This document shows, piece by piece, positions 15,360 through 23,420 of a stretch of DNA of 44,262 nt. Positions within the stretch are counted from its first letter, which is position 1. Every line of letters starts with the position of its first letter. Below the pieces are notes generated by a model. That model was not told the DNA's origin. It searched no databases and saw only the letters and a program-made list of their open reading frames with translations. The position numbers were made by a program, and so were the translations under genes. Source of the DNA: Advenella sp. S44 (GTDB taxonomy: Bacteria; Pseudomonadota; Gammaproteobacteria; Burkholderiales; Burkholderiaceae_B); contig NZ_NEXS01000001.1 of the NCBI RefSeq assembly GCF_002810445.1, forward strand, positions 795,837 to 840,098, given 5' to 3'.

Positions 15360-16127
15360 ATGGACAGGAAAATGACGCAAGCGCAGAACAGGAACAGCAT
15401 TGCCCCGATTGACTTCAGCCGTAGCGCTGCAGCCCGTTACGTACAACTGGCCAGCTTGTTCCGGCGCAGGGTCGAATCCGGGCAGTGGCCCGTCGGCTCG
15501 CAAATACCAACAGTGGACGAACTGGCTGAAGAGTGCCAGGTCGCCCGCGCCACGGTGCGCCAGGCCCTGGACTTGCTGGAGGACGAGAAGCTGATTGCGC
15601 GTTATCGCGCAAAAGGCACGTTTGTTACCGGCAAGCCGCAAGAGCAATTCTGGTGTGAGGTGGCTTCCAACTGGGATGGCCAGCTTATTGCGCCTGAAGG
15701 CGTCAGTATTGAAATCCTGTCTGCCAGGGACCGGCGCATGCCATCTTCGGCAGACCTGTCGCTGGGCAAGCTGGCCGACAGTTACCAGTACTGGCATCGC
15801 CGTCACTGGCGCAACGGGCGACCCTATTATCTTGGCGAAGTCTTTATCGATGAGAAAGTGTGCCGGCGGATTCCGGCCAAGGCCTTCGAAACCAAAACTT
15901 CGATGCGCATCCTGCGCGATCTGCCGGGCCTGGAAATCGTTGAGGCGCATCAGACGCTGACATTGGGTTCAGCCGATCCGGAATTGGCCGACCTGCTGCA
16001 ATTGCCGCTAAACGCCCCCGTGGCGCATGTGCATCGCAGCGCCGTTGATCAGAACGGCACAATCGTTTTTATCGGTGATGGCATCTATCGTGGCGATGTT
16101 GTCCGGCTGGATATCAGACTGAAGTAA
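15360..16127 (+). CDS. GntR-family transcriptional regulator, HutC/UTRA type
   Basis: A 255-residue regulator. The N-terminal winged helix-turn-helix includes SQIPTVDELAEECQVARATV and RQALDLLEDE (about residues 47-76), followed by the wing ARYRAKGTFVT. The C-terminal ligand-binding UTRA domain (about 95-250) includes YWHRRHWRNGRPYYLGEVFI and ends with the strand IFIGDGIYRGD-like VFIGDGIYRGDVVRLDIRL. The start is uncertain: ATG at 15360 has no clear ribosome site, while ATG at 15372 follows AGGA closely. Its position after the CoA-transferase/crotonase genes suggests it senses an acyl intermediate and controls that operon and perhaps the divergent Bug gene. Confidence 0.87.
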   Translation: MDRKMTQAQNRNSIAPIDFSRSAAARYVQLASLFRRRVESGQWPVGSQIPTVDELAEECQVARATVRQALDLLEDEKLIARYRAKGTFVTGKPQEQFWCEVASNWDGQLIAPEGVSIEILSARDRRMPSSADLSLGKLADSYQYWHRRHWRNGRPYYLGEVFIDEKVCRRIPAKAFETKTSMRILRDLPGLEIVEAHQTLTLGSADPELADLLQLPLNAPVAHVHRSAVDQNGTIVFIGDGIYRGDVVRLDIRLK

Positions 16128-16184
16128 ATGGCTGCTTGAACCTCGAAACACAATCCTTGAATCTCAAATTATTTCATTTGAAAT

Positions 16185-16814
16185 TTATTTGCTGCTGGTG
16201 GCCAGTTTGACTGCCAGGCCGACAAACACCACGGCAGCCAGGCGGTTCACTATATGCTGGGCAAGTGCCGATTGCTTCAGATAGCGTCCTGCCAAGCTGG
16301 AAAATGCCGCGAGCAGATTGAACATCAACAGCGCACACACAATGAAAATTGCACTTAGCGCAAGTAGCTGCAACGTGACCGAGCCAGCTTCGGGGCGCGC
16401 AAATTGCGGCAGGAAAGCCAGAAAGAAAATACTCAGTTTGGGATTGGTGGCACTCATCAGGATGCCACGCCTGTAGAACTGCAGGTCGCTGCGGCGTGAT
16501 GGCGCGGCCTCGCTTGAGGCAAAGACGGGCGGCGCGCGCCATGCCTGCCAGGCCATGTACAGCAGGTACGCGGCGCCAATCAGCCGCAGCACCAGAAACG
16601 CCGTTTGCGAGGCGGCAATCAGTGCAGCAACCCCGATGGTCACAATAAAGGTATGCCACAGCAGCCCCGTACATAGACCCAGCGTGATCATGACTCCGGC
16701 ACGCCAGCCCCACAGCATGGATTGAAACAGCACAAACAGGTTGTCCGGCCCTGGCGAGAGGGCCAGCAGGCAGGCAATGCCCGCGAAAACGAATGCGGTG
16801 TCGGCGCTGATCAT
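16185..16814 (-). CDS. LysE/RhtB family amino acid exporter
   Basis: A 209-residue inner-membrane protein with about six hydrophobic segments. It begins with FVFAGIACLLALSPGPDNLF, the family signature, followed by GWRAGVMITLGLCTGLLWHT, and has SATNPKLSIFFLAFLPQF near residue 120-137. Members export amino acids such as homoserine, threonine or lysine. It is divergently oriented to metC with 67 bases between the start codons, so the two may share a control region. Substrate not predictable. Confidence 0.88.
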   Translation of the reverse strand: MISADTAFVFAGIACLLALSPGPDNLFVLFQSMLWGWRAGVMITLGLCTGLLWHTFIVTIGVAALIAASQTAFLVLRLIGAAYLLYMAWQAWRAPPVFASSEAAPSRRSDLQFYRRGILMSATNPKLSIFFLAFLPQFARPEAGSVTLQLLALSAIFIVCALLMFNLLAAFSSLAGRYLKQSALAQHIVNRLAAVVFVGLAVKLATSSK

Positions 16815-16881
16815 GATGTCTCCGAACCAGAGGTGGTTATAATTGTTGGCTGTAATGAATCATAAACCACAGGGTTGCAAC

Positions 16882-18090
16882 ATGTCATCTGAATCTTCCA
16901 TTCATACCCGTTTACAGCATCTGGGCATGGCGCCGTGTGACGCGCAGCATCCGGTTGCGCCAGTGGGTCTGCCGGCTGTGCGTACCAGTACGGTCAAATT
17001 CAATACTGTCGAAGATCTGGAGGACACCTATAAACGCAAAAGCCGCGGCGAGCGCCTGGTCACTTATGGTCGTATGGGTATGGAAACCCATGCCGCCCTG
17101 GAAGATATATTCTGCGCGCTCGAAGGCGGACGGCGTGCCTTTCTGGCTTCATCCGGCCTGGGCGCCATCAGCATGACGCTGCTCTCGCTGCTGAGCGCGG
17201 GAGACCACCTGCTGGCTGCCGATTGCGTGTACGGACCAGTCGGTCATCTGGCCGATACGGTGCTGCGACGCCTGGATATTGATGCCACCTTTACCTCAGC
17301 CAAAGATCCGCAGGCGCTGGAGCAGCATCTGAAGCCCAACACCAAAATATTGTATGTGGAAGCGCCGGGGTCCCTGCTCATGCAGATGCTGGACATGCCG
17401 GCGCTGGCTGAATTTGCCAGACGACACGAATTGATTCTTGTGACGGACAATACGTGGGGGTCGGGCTATGCCTATCGGCCGCTTGCGCTGGGGGCAGACG
17501 TCAGCATTGTGGCTGGCACCAAATATGTGGCCGGACACTCTGACCTCATGTTGGGGGCGGTGATCGCCAAGGATCCAGCGTTGATCAAAACCATTGACAC
17601 CAATCAATATGCGATGGGATTTTCCATCAGCGCCGACGATGCCTGGCTGGCCATCCGCGGTGTGCGCACCTTGCCGGTACGCATGGAGCAGCATGCGCGC
17701 AATGCCTTGGCCGTGTGTCAGTGGCTGGCGCGGCAAGCGGCAGTGAAAAAGATTTTCCATCCCGCCTGGCGCGATGATGCCGGCCATCAATTATGGAAAC
17801 GCGATTGCACGGGTTCCAACGGTCTGTTGTCGGTTGCGCTTGATATGTCGAAAGAGCAGGTGCGCACTTTTGTCAATGCACTGGAACTATTTGGCATCGG
17901 CTACTCCTGGGGCGGGTACGAAAGCTTGGTACAGTGGGTCGATAGTGGCTCGCTGCGCAGCCATGCGTACTTTGACGCTCATGCGCGAGAAAATGTGCAG
18001 GTGGTCCGCCTGCATATCGGCCTGGAGTCGGTTGATGACATCATTGCCGATCTGCATCAAGCCTTGCAAAAAGCGGGTGCGTTATCCTGA
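16882..18090 (+). CDS. metC: Cystathionine beta-lyase, PLP-dependent
   Basis: A 402-residue PLP enzyme of the Cys/Met metabolism family. It cleaves cystathionine to homocysteine, pyruvate and ammonia in the cytoplasm. Visible marks are YGRMGMETHAALE, SSGLGAISMTLLSLLSAGDH, YVEAPGSLLMQMLDMP, VTDNTWGSGY and the PLP-lysine segment VAGTKYVAGHSDLMLG. The C-terminal GIGYSWGGYESL is typical of MetC rather than gamma-synthases. The start at 16882 is chosen because AGGG lies ten bases upstream; earlier in-frame TTG/ATG codons lack this. Its 3' end overlaps the convergent pdxY gene by nine bases. Cysteine desulfhydration is a known side activity of such enzymes. Confidence 0.87.
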   Translation: MSSESSIHTRLQHLGMAPCDAQHPVAPVGLPAVRTSTVKFNTVEDLEDTYKRKSRGERLVTYGRMGMETHAALEDIFCALEGGRRAFLASSGLGAISMTLLSLLSAGDHLLAADCVYGPVGHLADTVLRRLDIDATFTSAKDPQALEQHLKPNTKILYVEAPGSLLMQMLDMPALAEFARRHELILVTDNTWGSGYAYRPLALGADVSIVAGTKYVAGHSDLMLGAVIAKDPALIKTIDTNQYAMGFSISADDAWLAIRGVRTLPVRMEQHARNALAVCQWLARQAAVKKIFHPAWRDDAGHQLWKRDCTGSNGLLSVALDMSKEQVRTFVNALELFGIGYSWGGYESLVQWVDSGSLRSHAYFDAHARENVQVVRLHIGLESVDDIIADLHQALQKAGALS

Positions 18091-18957
18091 TCCCATGTCC
18101 GGTGGCAACAGCAGCTCTGCCGATTGCATCTGATAAGTCAGTTGCAGCGCGGATATCAGCTGATCACAAGCGTAGCTTGCCGCCTCAAATATTGACGCGC
18201 CGGCCAGCAGCCGACCTGTGAGCGTTGCGCCAAAAAGGTCGCCGGTGCCTTTGGGCGTCGCGTCAATGCGGGCATGGCTCAGGATTTTTTGTTCATCGCG
18301 GGTTACCACGGCGACCAGCATCTGGTTGTCAGGCCATTCGGCGGGCGCGGCACTTGTTACCACCACCCATTGTGTGCGACCCACCAGCAGGTGGCGCGCC
18401 GCACTGACCACGCTGTCAATATCCGTTGCAGATAAACCGGTTAGCTGTTGTAATTCAAAGCCATTGGGCGTCAGGCCGTTGGCCAGCGGTAGCAGGTAGC
18501 GCTGGTAGGCTTGCGCCATATCCGGACTGACATACTGCCCGGTGTCGTGATCGCCCAGTACAGGATCCATAACCACTTGCAGGGTGGGGCGTAACGCGAT
18601 GACCTTGACAATCCAGTCGGCCAGCAACCGGATTTGTTGCGGGTCGCCCATGTAGCCGGTAATGACTGCCTGAAGCGCGCTTAGCGCATCGCGCGCAAAC
18701 AGGTCACTCAGATATCCGCCAAACCATTCGGCGGGTATGGCCCCGCCGTGAAACGTCGAGTAGTGCGGGGTGTTGCTGAACATGACGGTGGGCACGGTGG
18801 CGACCGTGAGGCCCTGCGCCTGGAGCGCGGGTACCGCCACATTATTGCCTACCCGGCCGTAGACGACTTGGGATTGGACCGAGATTACGTCAATGGCCAG
18901 TGGGCGCAGCGCCGATTGCGACCGGGAGTATGCGCCAGGGTCAACCGGATTGCTCAA
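18082..18957 (-). CDS. pdxY: Pyridoxal kinase (PdxY type)
   Basis: A 291-residue ribokinase-fold kinase that phosphorylates pyridoxal to PLP in vitamin B6 salvage. The N-terminal DVISVQSQVVYGRVGNNVA with AVPALQAQG, the block VVMDPVLGDHDTG and the C-terminal KGTGDLFGA (catalytic Asp in GTGD) are typical. The start is an unusual TTG at 18957, supported by AAGGAGAG six bases upstream and by a four-base overlap (TTGA) with the end of yggS. It is translationally coupled to yggS, so two PLP-handling proteins are made together next to the PLP enzyme MetC. Confidence 0.87.
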   Translation of the reverse strand: MSNPVDPGAYSRSQSALRPLAIDVISVQSQVVYGRVGNNVAVPALQAQGLTVATVPTVMFSNTPHYSTFHGGAIPAEWFGGYLSDLFARDALSALQAVITGYMGDPQQIRLLADWIVKVIALRPTLQVVMDPVLGDHDTGQYVSPDMAQAYQRYLLPLANGLTPNGFELQQLTGLSATDIDSVVSAARHLLVGRTQWVVVTSAAPAEWPDNQMLVAVVTRDEQKILSHARIDATPKGTGDLFGATLTGRLLAGASIFEAASYACDQLISALQLTYQMQSAELLLPPDMGSG

Positions 18958-19769
18958 TCCGTCTCTCCTTTCTGCGTTGACGGCCAGTAATGGGCGTCGG
19001 GCGTTGCCCTCGCGCCGAAAATCGCCTGTCCGACACGGACAACGGTAGCCCCTTCTTCAATCGCGATTTCGAAGTCGCCCGACATGCCCATCGATAGCTC
19101 TTCCAGTCCGATGCCGTCGGGAGCGTCCTGGCGCAGCCGGTCGCGCAATTGGCGCAGCAATATAAAGCAGCGACGCACGCGCGAGGCTTCTGCCGACAGC
19201 GCCGCCAGGGTCATGAAACCTCGTACGCGCAAGGCAGAAAACGCCGGCAACTCCCGCAGGAAGGCGGCCACCTCGTCTGGCGGCAGGCCATACTTGCTGG
19301 CTTCTCCGGACGTGTTTACCTGTACAAAGACATCCAGGCCACGGCCTTCAGCCTGAAGGCGACGCTCCAGAGCAACGGCAACGCGCAGGCTGTCCAGCGC
19401 CTGGAATTCCGTGGCAAAACGGGCTACCAGCTTGGCCTTGTTGGTTTGCAAATGGCCGATGACCGACCACTGCAGATCAGTCAGGTCAGCCATTTCTTCC
19501 CACTTGCGATAGGCTTCTTGCGGTTTGTTCTCGCCAAACATGCGGCATCCGGCTGCATAAGCCTGACGCAGGTTTGTCTGGGGTTTGGTTTTACTGACCG
19601 GCAATAGGCGCACGCTTGCCGGATCGCGGCCGACCCGCTGGCATGATGCCTTGATGCGCGCCTGAACTGCTGCCAGGTTATGACGGAAGTCGTCGACCGT
19701 TTCAGCTTGCGGCCATTGGCCGTGCTGATCGTGCCGGGTAGGCGTATTCAAAGGAGTTTCTGTGCTCAT
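18954..19769 (-). CDS. yggS: YggS/PROSC-type PLP homeostasis protein
   Basis: A PLP-binding TIM-barrel protein that buffers free PLP; no enzymatic activity is established for the family. PVSKTKP holds the PLP lysine, followed by FGENKPQEAYRKWEEM, WSVIGHLQTNKAKLV, VQVNTSGEASKYGL and ELSMGMSGDFEIAI for phosphate binding. From the ATG at 19769 the protein has 271 residues, about 40 longer than typical because of an N-terminal extension rich in polar residues; an open frame continues upstream but looks non-coding. GAGAAG lies before the ATG. It overlaps pdxY by four bases. Confidence 0.88.
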   Translation of the reverse strand: MSTETPLNTPTRHDQHGQWPQAETVDDFRHNLAAVQARIKASCQRVGRDPASVRLLPVSKTKPQTNLRQAYAAGCRMFGENKPQEAYRKWEEMADLTDLQWSVIGHLQTNKAKLVARFATEFQALDSLRVAVALERRLQAEGRGLDVFVQVNTSGEASKYGLPPDEVAAFLRELPAFSALRVRGFMTLAALSAEASRVRRCFILLRQLRDRLRQDAPDGIGLEELSMGMSGDFEIAIEEGATVVRVGQAIFGARATPDAHYWPSTQKGETD

Positions 19770-19999
19770 GTATCTTCTCGCTGTCATCAGGCCTGGGGCA
19801 TTCCATGATGCGTATGCACCGTTGTCGTCAGCGTGGTGGCCGACACGCGCACGCCGGACGGCGTGGCAGCAGGCGACCGAGTTCGTTTTCGGCGGTAGCA
19901 ATGTAGCGTTATCGCAAGATTGGAAAGGAAATCAGGCAAGCTATCAGTATAAGCCTTAAAACGGCAGCCTTAAAGCTTGGTGCTGATGCTGATGTGCGG

Positions 20000-20051
20000 T
20001 CAACGGGCAATCAACGGGCAATCAACGGGCAATCAACGGGCAATCAACGGG
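20000..20051. repeat. Four perfect 11-bp tandem repeats of TCAACGGGCAA plus a partial fifth
   Basis: Perfect copies begin at 20000, 20011, 20022 and 20033, followed by the partial copy TCAACGGG at 20044-20051. Perfect identity suggests recent expansion. The array lies in the 378-base gap between yggS and dsbA, 97 bases beyond the dsbA stop codon. The remainder of 19770-19999 shows no gene or recognised element. Confidence 0.9.
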
Positions 20052-20103
20052 GTATGCGCACCCCGCAGAGCATCAGCGGTGCAGAAGCGGTGTCGCATAC
20101 CCC
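20049..20103. repeat. Long inverted repeat downstream of dsbA
   Basis: GGGGTATGCG (20049-20058) plus CACC (20059-20062) pairs with GGTG (20089-20092) and CGCATACCCC (20094-20103), a 14-bp stem with one bulged T. The loop holds a smaller stem, CCGC (20063-20066) with GCGG (20076-20079). No T-run follows on either strand, so it is not a standard terminator; it may stabilise or terminate the dsbA message or be an interspersed palindromic element. Confidence 0.7.
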
Positions 20104-20147
20104 CGGCATGCGACTGGAATCACTGATACGTTTGCCGCTTGTGCTCT

Positions 20148-20783
20148 TTATTTTTTCTCGGCCAGTACTTGGTCAAGCAGTTTTTGTGCCTGCGTAATGC
20201 TGGATGCGTAATCACCGGTCATGCCGGGCGAGGTGACGTACTTGCCGCCAATCGCAAAAGACGGCGTACCTTCAATTGCGTACGTGTCTGTGACTTCCCC
20301 GGCGCGCTTGACCTTGGCGGTCACACTGAACGAATCGAAAGCAGAGGTAAAGGCAGCTTTGTCTATGCCCTGGGATTTGACCCAGTCGACAATGGCGTCC
20401 TTAGTGAACAGTTTTTTGCCTTCACGATGAATGGCGTTGAACACCTTCGGATGCAGCTCAAGCTTGTCTAGCGCTTCGAGTGAATAGTACAGTTGCTGCA
20501 TGGGCTGCATGGCGGCATTGAAAGCGACCGGTACCCGCACGAAAGCCACATCAGCCGGCAAGGTTTTTACCCACTTTGCCACCAGCGGCTCCATTTCAGC
20601 GCAATGCGGGCAACTGTAGGCAAAAAACTCAAGGACTTCAACCTTGTCTCCCGAGCCTGAAGGCTGGGCCGTATTCAGCGTTTTGAAGGCCGGGCCGGAC
20701 TGGGCCATGACGGGAACAAAGGCTGCGGCACCGGTAAGCAGGGCAGCAGATACGAAACGGAGCAGGAGAGAGGATGATTTCAT
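20148..20783 (-). CDS. dsbA: Periplasmic thiol:disulfide interchange protein DsbA
   Basis: A 211-residue thioredoxin-fold oxidase that introduces disulfide bonds into exported proteins. A Sec signal peptide (MKSSSLLLRFVSAALLTGAA, cleavage near VMAQS) is followed by the active site FFAYSCPHCAEMEP, with CPHC as in DsbA, and a cis-proline in EGTPSFAIGG. The ATG at 20783 is chosen because it begins the signal peptide; the frame remains open upstream. It follows the SPOR-protein gene by 116 bases, an arrangement I know from related Burkholderiales. Confidence 0.9.
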   Translation of the reverse strand: MKSSSLLLRFVSAALLTGAAAFVPVMAQSGPAFKTLNTAQPSGSGDKVEVLEFFAYSCPHCAEMEPLVAKWVKTLPADVAFVRVPVAFNAAMQPMQQLYYSLEALDKLELHPKVFNAIHREGKKLFTKDAIVDWVKSQGIDKAAFTSAFDSFSVTAKVKRAGEVTDTYAIEGTPSFAIGGKYVTSPGMTGDYASSITQAQKLLDQVLAEKK

Positions 20784-20899
20784 AGTCTGTTTTTGAAGTG
20801 GGTTAATAATCAGGCATGCCCGCAAGCCGCCCGTGAGTTGGCGATACTGCATTAGGACACGCTGTACCCGCTAAAGTTCCCGCTGCGGCGTGCCCTGGC

Positions 20900-21691
20900 C
20901 TAGCGTACGATGGTAGAGTTGATTTTCGCCCCTGACAGCTGGGCACGGGACTCGCTCAGTTCCTTGTCGCTGTCGAACGGACCGATGCGTACGCGATTGA
21001 CGTTCATATTGTTCACTCTGGCTTTCTGGATCTGAACGTTAAATCCCATCATGATCATGCGGGCGCGAAAGGCGTCGGCTTCTTTTTCATCGCGATATGA
21101 ACCCACCTGCAGGTAACGTGGCCCGTTATTGCCAGTACGCGCAGCCGGCGCGCTGTTTGCCGGTGTCGTGGGTGTAGTTTTGGTGCTGGCGGTTGTCACC
21201 GGCGATTTTGCTGTTGCAGACGGTTTTTTGTCTGCTGGCAAGGTGTTAATAAGCGAGGCAATCTGATCATCGTTTGTGTTTGGCGTGGTCTTGGCCGGTG
21301 GCGTCACGGCGGGCAGCGTGCCGTCAGCCGTAAAAGGCATGTCGTCCGTGCTGTCGGGAATCCCGATCAGTGGCGCTAGTGGCTCGATTTTCGGGCGCAG
21401 CGGCGGCTGTTGTGCAGAGTTGATGCTGCCATCGCTATTCATCCAGGCGTTCGGATCGATCAGCGGTGCACCGGCACCGGGTTGATTCCGGCCGGACAAG
21501 GCACCATTTTGGCCGTTTGCCGGCTGACGGGAATCCTGGATTGGGGACGGAGAACGCATGATCATGAAAGCGGCCACCGCAGCCACGGACAGGCCGATGA
21601 TCAGGCCGAGCAGAACAGAGGAAAATGTCATGCTTTTGCCCGAAGAAGATCGGGAGCTACGGGCGGCGGGGCGTTTCTTGCGTGTTGCCAT
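20900..21691 (-). CDS. SPOR-domain, FtsN-like membrane protein
   Basis: A 263-residue bitopic protein. A basic cytoplasmic tail (MATRKKRPAARSSRSSSGKS) precedes a single membrane helix (about residues 22-45), a proline/threonine-rich flexible periplasmic region (50-185) and a C-terminal SPOR domain (about 188-263: RYLQVGSYRDEKEADAFR, VRIGPFDSDKELSESRAQL). SPOR domains bind denuded septal peptidoglycan, so a role in cell division or septal wall remodelling is likely. The gene starts 16 bases after the argS stop codon and is probably in the argS transcript. FtsN identity is suggested by layout, not proven. Confidence 0.85.
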   Translation of the reverse strand: MATRKKRPAARSSRSSSGKSMTFSSVLLGLIIGLSVAAVAAFMIMRSPSPIQDSRQPANGQNGALSGRNQPGAGAPLIDPNAWMNSDGSINSAQQPPLRPKIEPLAPLIGIPDSTDDMPFTADGTLPAVTPPAKTTPNTNDDQIASLINTLPADKKPSATAKSPVTTASTKTTPTTPANSAPAARTGNNGPRYLQVGSYRDEKEADAFRARMIMMGFNVQIQKARVNNMNVNRVRIGPFDSDKELSESRAQLSGAKINSTIVR

Positions 21692-21707
21692 AGTGGGACT
21701 GTCTCGC

Positions 21708-23390
21708 TTACATTTGCTGGGGCGCGGACACACCCAGTAAGCCCAGGCCATTGGCAATGACCTGGCGGGTGGCATCGGCCAGACGCAGCCGCGCACGTTT
21801 CAGTTCGATATCGTCAAGCATGATACGCTCGGCGTTGTACCATGCATGGAAATCGGCCGCACATTCCTGAAGCCAGAACGCCACCTGATGGGGCGACAGT
21901 TCGTGGCCCGCTGACTGAATCAAGCCGGGCAGTTCTGCCAGGCGCTTGAGCAACGTGATTTCAGTGGGAGCTACCAGCCTGCTGCTGTCGGCCTCGTGCA
22001 GACCGTCTGTGAGGTCGGCCGAGTCACGCAGCAGCTTGCAGATACGCGCATGCGCGTACTGCACATAATATACCGGATTCTCTTCGCCCTTTGCCAGAGC
22101 CAGATCAATATCAAATACAAATTCGGTATCTGCCTTGCGCTGTATGAGAAAGTAACGCACCGCGTCCTGACCTACCCAGTCGATGAGGTCGCGCATGGTG
22201 ACGTAACTGCCGGCACGCTTGGAGATTTTTACCTCCTGTCCGTTACGCATCACCTTGACCATTTTGTGCAGAATATAGGAAGGATAGGTTTTTGGAATGC
22301 CCAGATTCAGCGCCTGCAGTCCTGCGCGCACGCGCGCGATAGTGCCATGGTGGTCAGTACCCTGAATATTGATGGCTTGCGTATAGCCGCGGTTCCACTT
22401 GCCCACGTGGTAGGCCACGTCGGGCACAAAGTAAGTGTAGCCGCCGTCGGATTTACGCATGACCCGGTCTTTGTCGTCGCCTGTGCCCAGTTCGGTAGTT
22501 TTGAGCCACAAGGCATTTTCGTGCTCGTAGGTGTAGCCGCTGGCGATCAATTTGTTGACGGTATCTTCAACTTTGCCGTCGCTATACAACGAACTTTCAA
22601 GATAGTAATTATCAAATTTCAGGCCAAACGCCTGCAAGTCAAGATCCTGTTCGCGACGCAGACAGGCCACGGCAAATTGGCGGATGTCTTCGAGAGAATC
22701 CAGGTTACCCGAAGCCGTGACGCTGCGGCCGTCTGCCTGCACTGTTGTTTTGTTGACGTAGTCGCGGGCAATATCGGCGATATATTGGCCACGATAGCCG
22801 TCTGCAGGATAGGCGTCATCGTCTGGGTTAATACCGCGAGCGCGCGCCTGCGTACTGACCGCCAGGTTGTGGATCTGGTTTCCTGCATCGTTGTAATAGA
22901 ATTCGCGCAGGACATCGTAGCCGCCGGCATCCAGCAGGCGGCAGAGGCAGTCGCCCAGGGCGGCCTGGCGGGCATGGCCCACGTGCAGCGGGCCGGTCGG
23001 ATTGGCCGAGACAAATTCGACGATCACCTTTTCGTTGCGCCTGGCGGCGTTGCCGTATTGGCTGCCCTGTTGTGCGATAACCTGCAACACTTTGTGGTGC
23101 GTTGCCTGCGTGAGCCGCAAGTTGATAAAGCCTGGGCCGGCCACGTCGGCCGATTCGACCACGCCGTCGGCGGCGGGATTGGCCAGCACATGGGCGACAA
23201 TTTCCTGGGCCAGTTCTCGCGGGTTGCGCCGGGCGGGTTTGGCGATTTGCATGGCAACGTTGCTGGCAATATCGCCGTGATCGGCCTGCTTGGGACGCTC
23301 CAGTTTGATAACGGGGCTGGCCTCGGGCAGGAGATGGCGTACGGCTGCCTGAAGCAGCGAAAGTAAGTGTTGTTGCAGCTCGGGGAGCAT
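21708..23390 (-). CDS. argS: Arginyl-tRNA synthetase
   Basis: A 560-residue class I aminoacyl-tRNA synthetase charging tRNA-Arg. The N-terminal additional domain (1-110) is followed by the HIGH-type motif HVGH at 136-139 within [20 protein letters not shown]. The KMSKS loop is replaced by the arginine-type KISKRAG, and DALR-type C-terminal segments ([34 protein letters not shown]) are present. Length is normal. It begins 30 bases after the Rhs gene stop codon, with only a weak ribosome site, and leads into the SPOR and dsbA genes. Confidence 0.95.
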   Translation of the reverse strand: MLPELQQHLLSLLQAAVRHLLPEASPVIKLERPKQADHGDIASNVAMQIAKPARRNPRELAQEIVAHVLANPAADGVVESADVAGPGFINLRLTQATHHKVLQVIAQQGSQYGNAARRNEKVIVEFVSANPTGPLHVGHARQAALGDCLCRLLDAGGYDVLREFYYNDAGNQIHNLAVSTQARARGINPDDDAYPADGYRGQYIADIARDYVNKTTVQADGRSVTASGNLDSLEDIRQFAVACLRREQDLDLQAFGLKFDNYYLESSLYSDGKVEDTVNKLIASGYTYEHENALWLKTTELGTGDDKDRVMRKSDGGYTYFVPDVAYHVGKWNRGYTQAINIQGTDHHGTIARVRAGLQALNLGIPKTYPSYILHKMVKVMRNGQEVKISKRAGSYVTMRDLIDWVGQDAVRYFLIQRKADTEFVFDIDLALAKGEENPVYYVQYAHARICKLLRDSADLTDGLHEADSSRLVAPTEITLLKRLAELPGLIQSAGHELSPHQVAFWLQECAADFHAWYNAERIMLDDIELKRARLRLADATRQVIANGLGLLGVSAPQQM

Positions 23391-23420
23391 GGCGTCCGGG
23401 GGGTGGGAAAAAGGCAGATT

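Noticed and set aside
21996-23366. 456-codon plus-strand open frame
   Set aside because: Antisense to argS, which has intact synthetase motifs.
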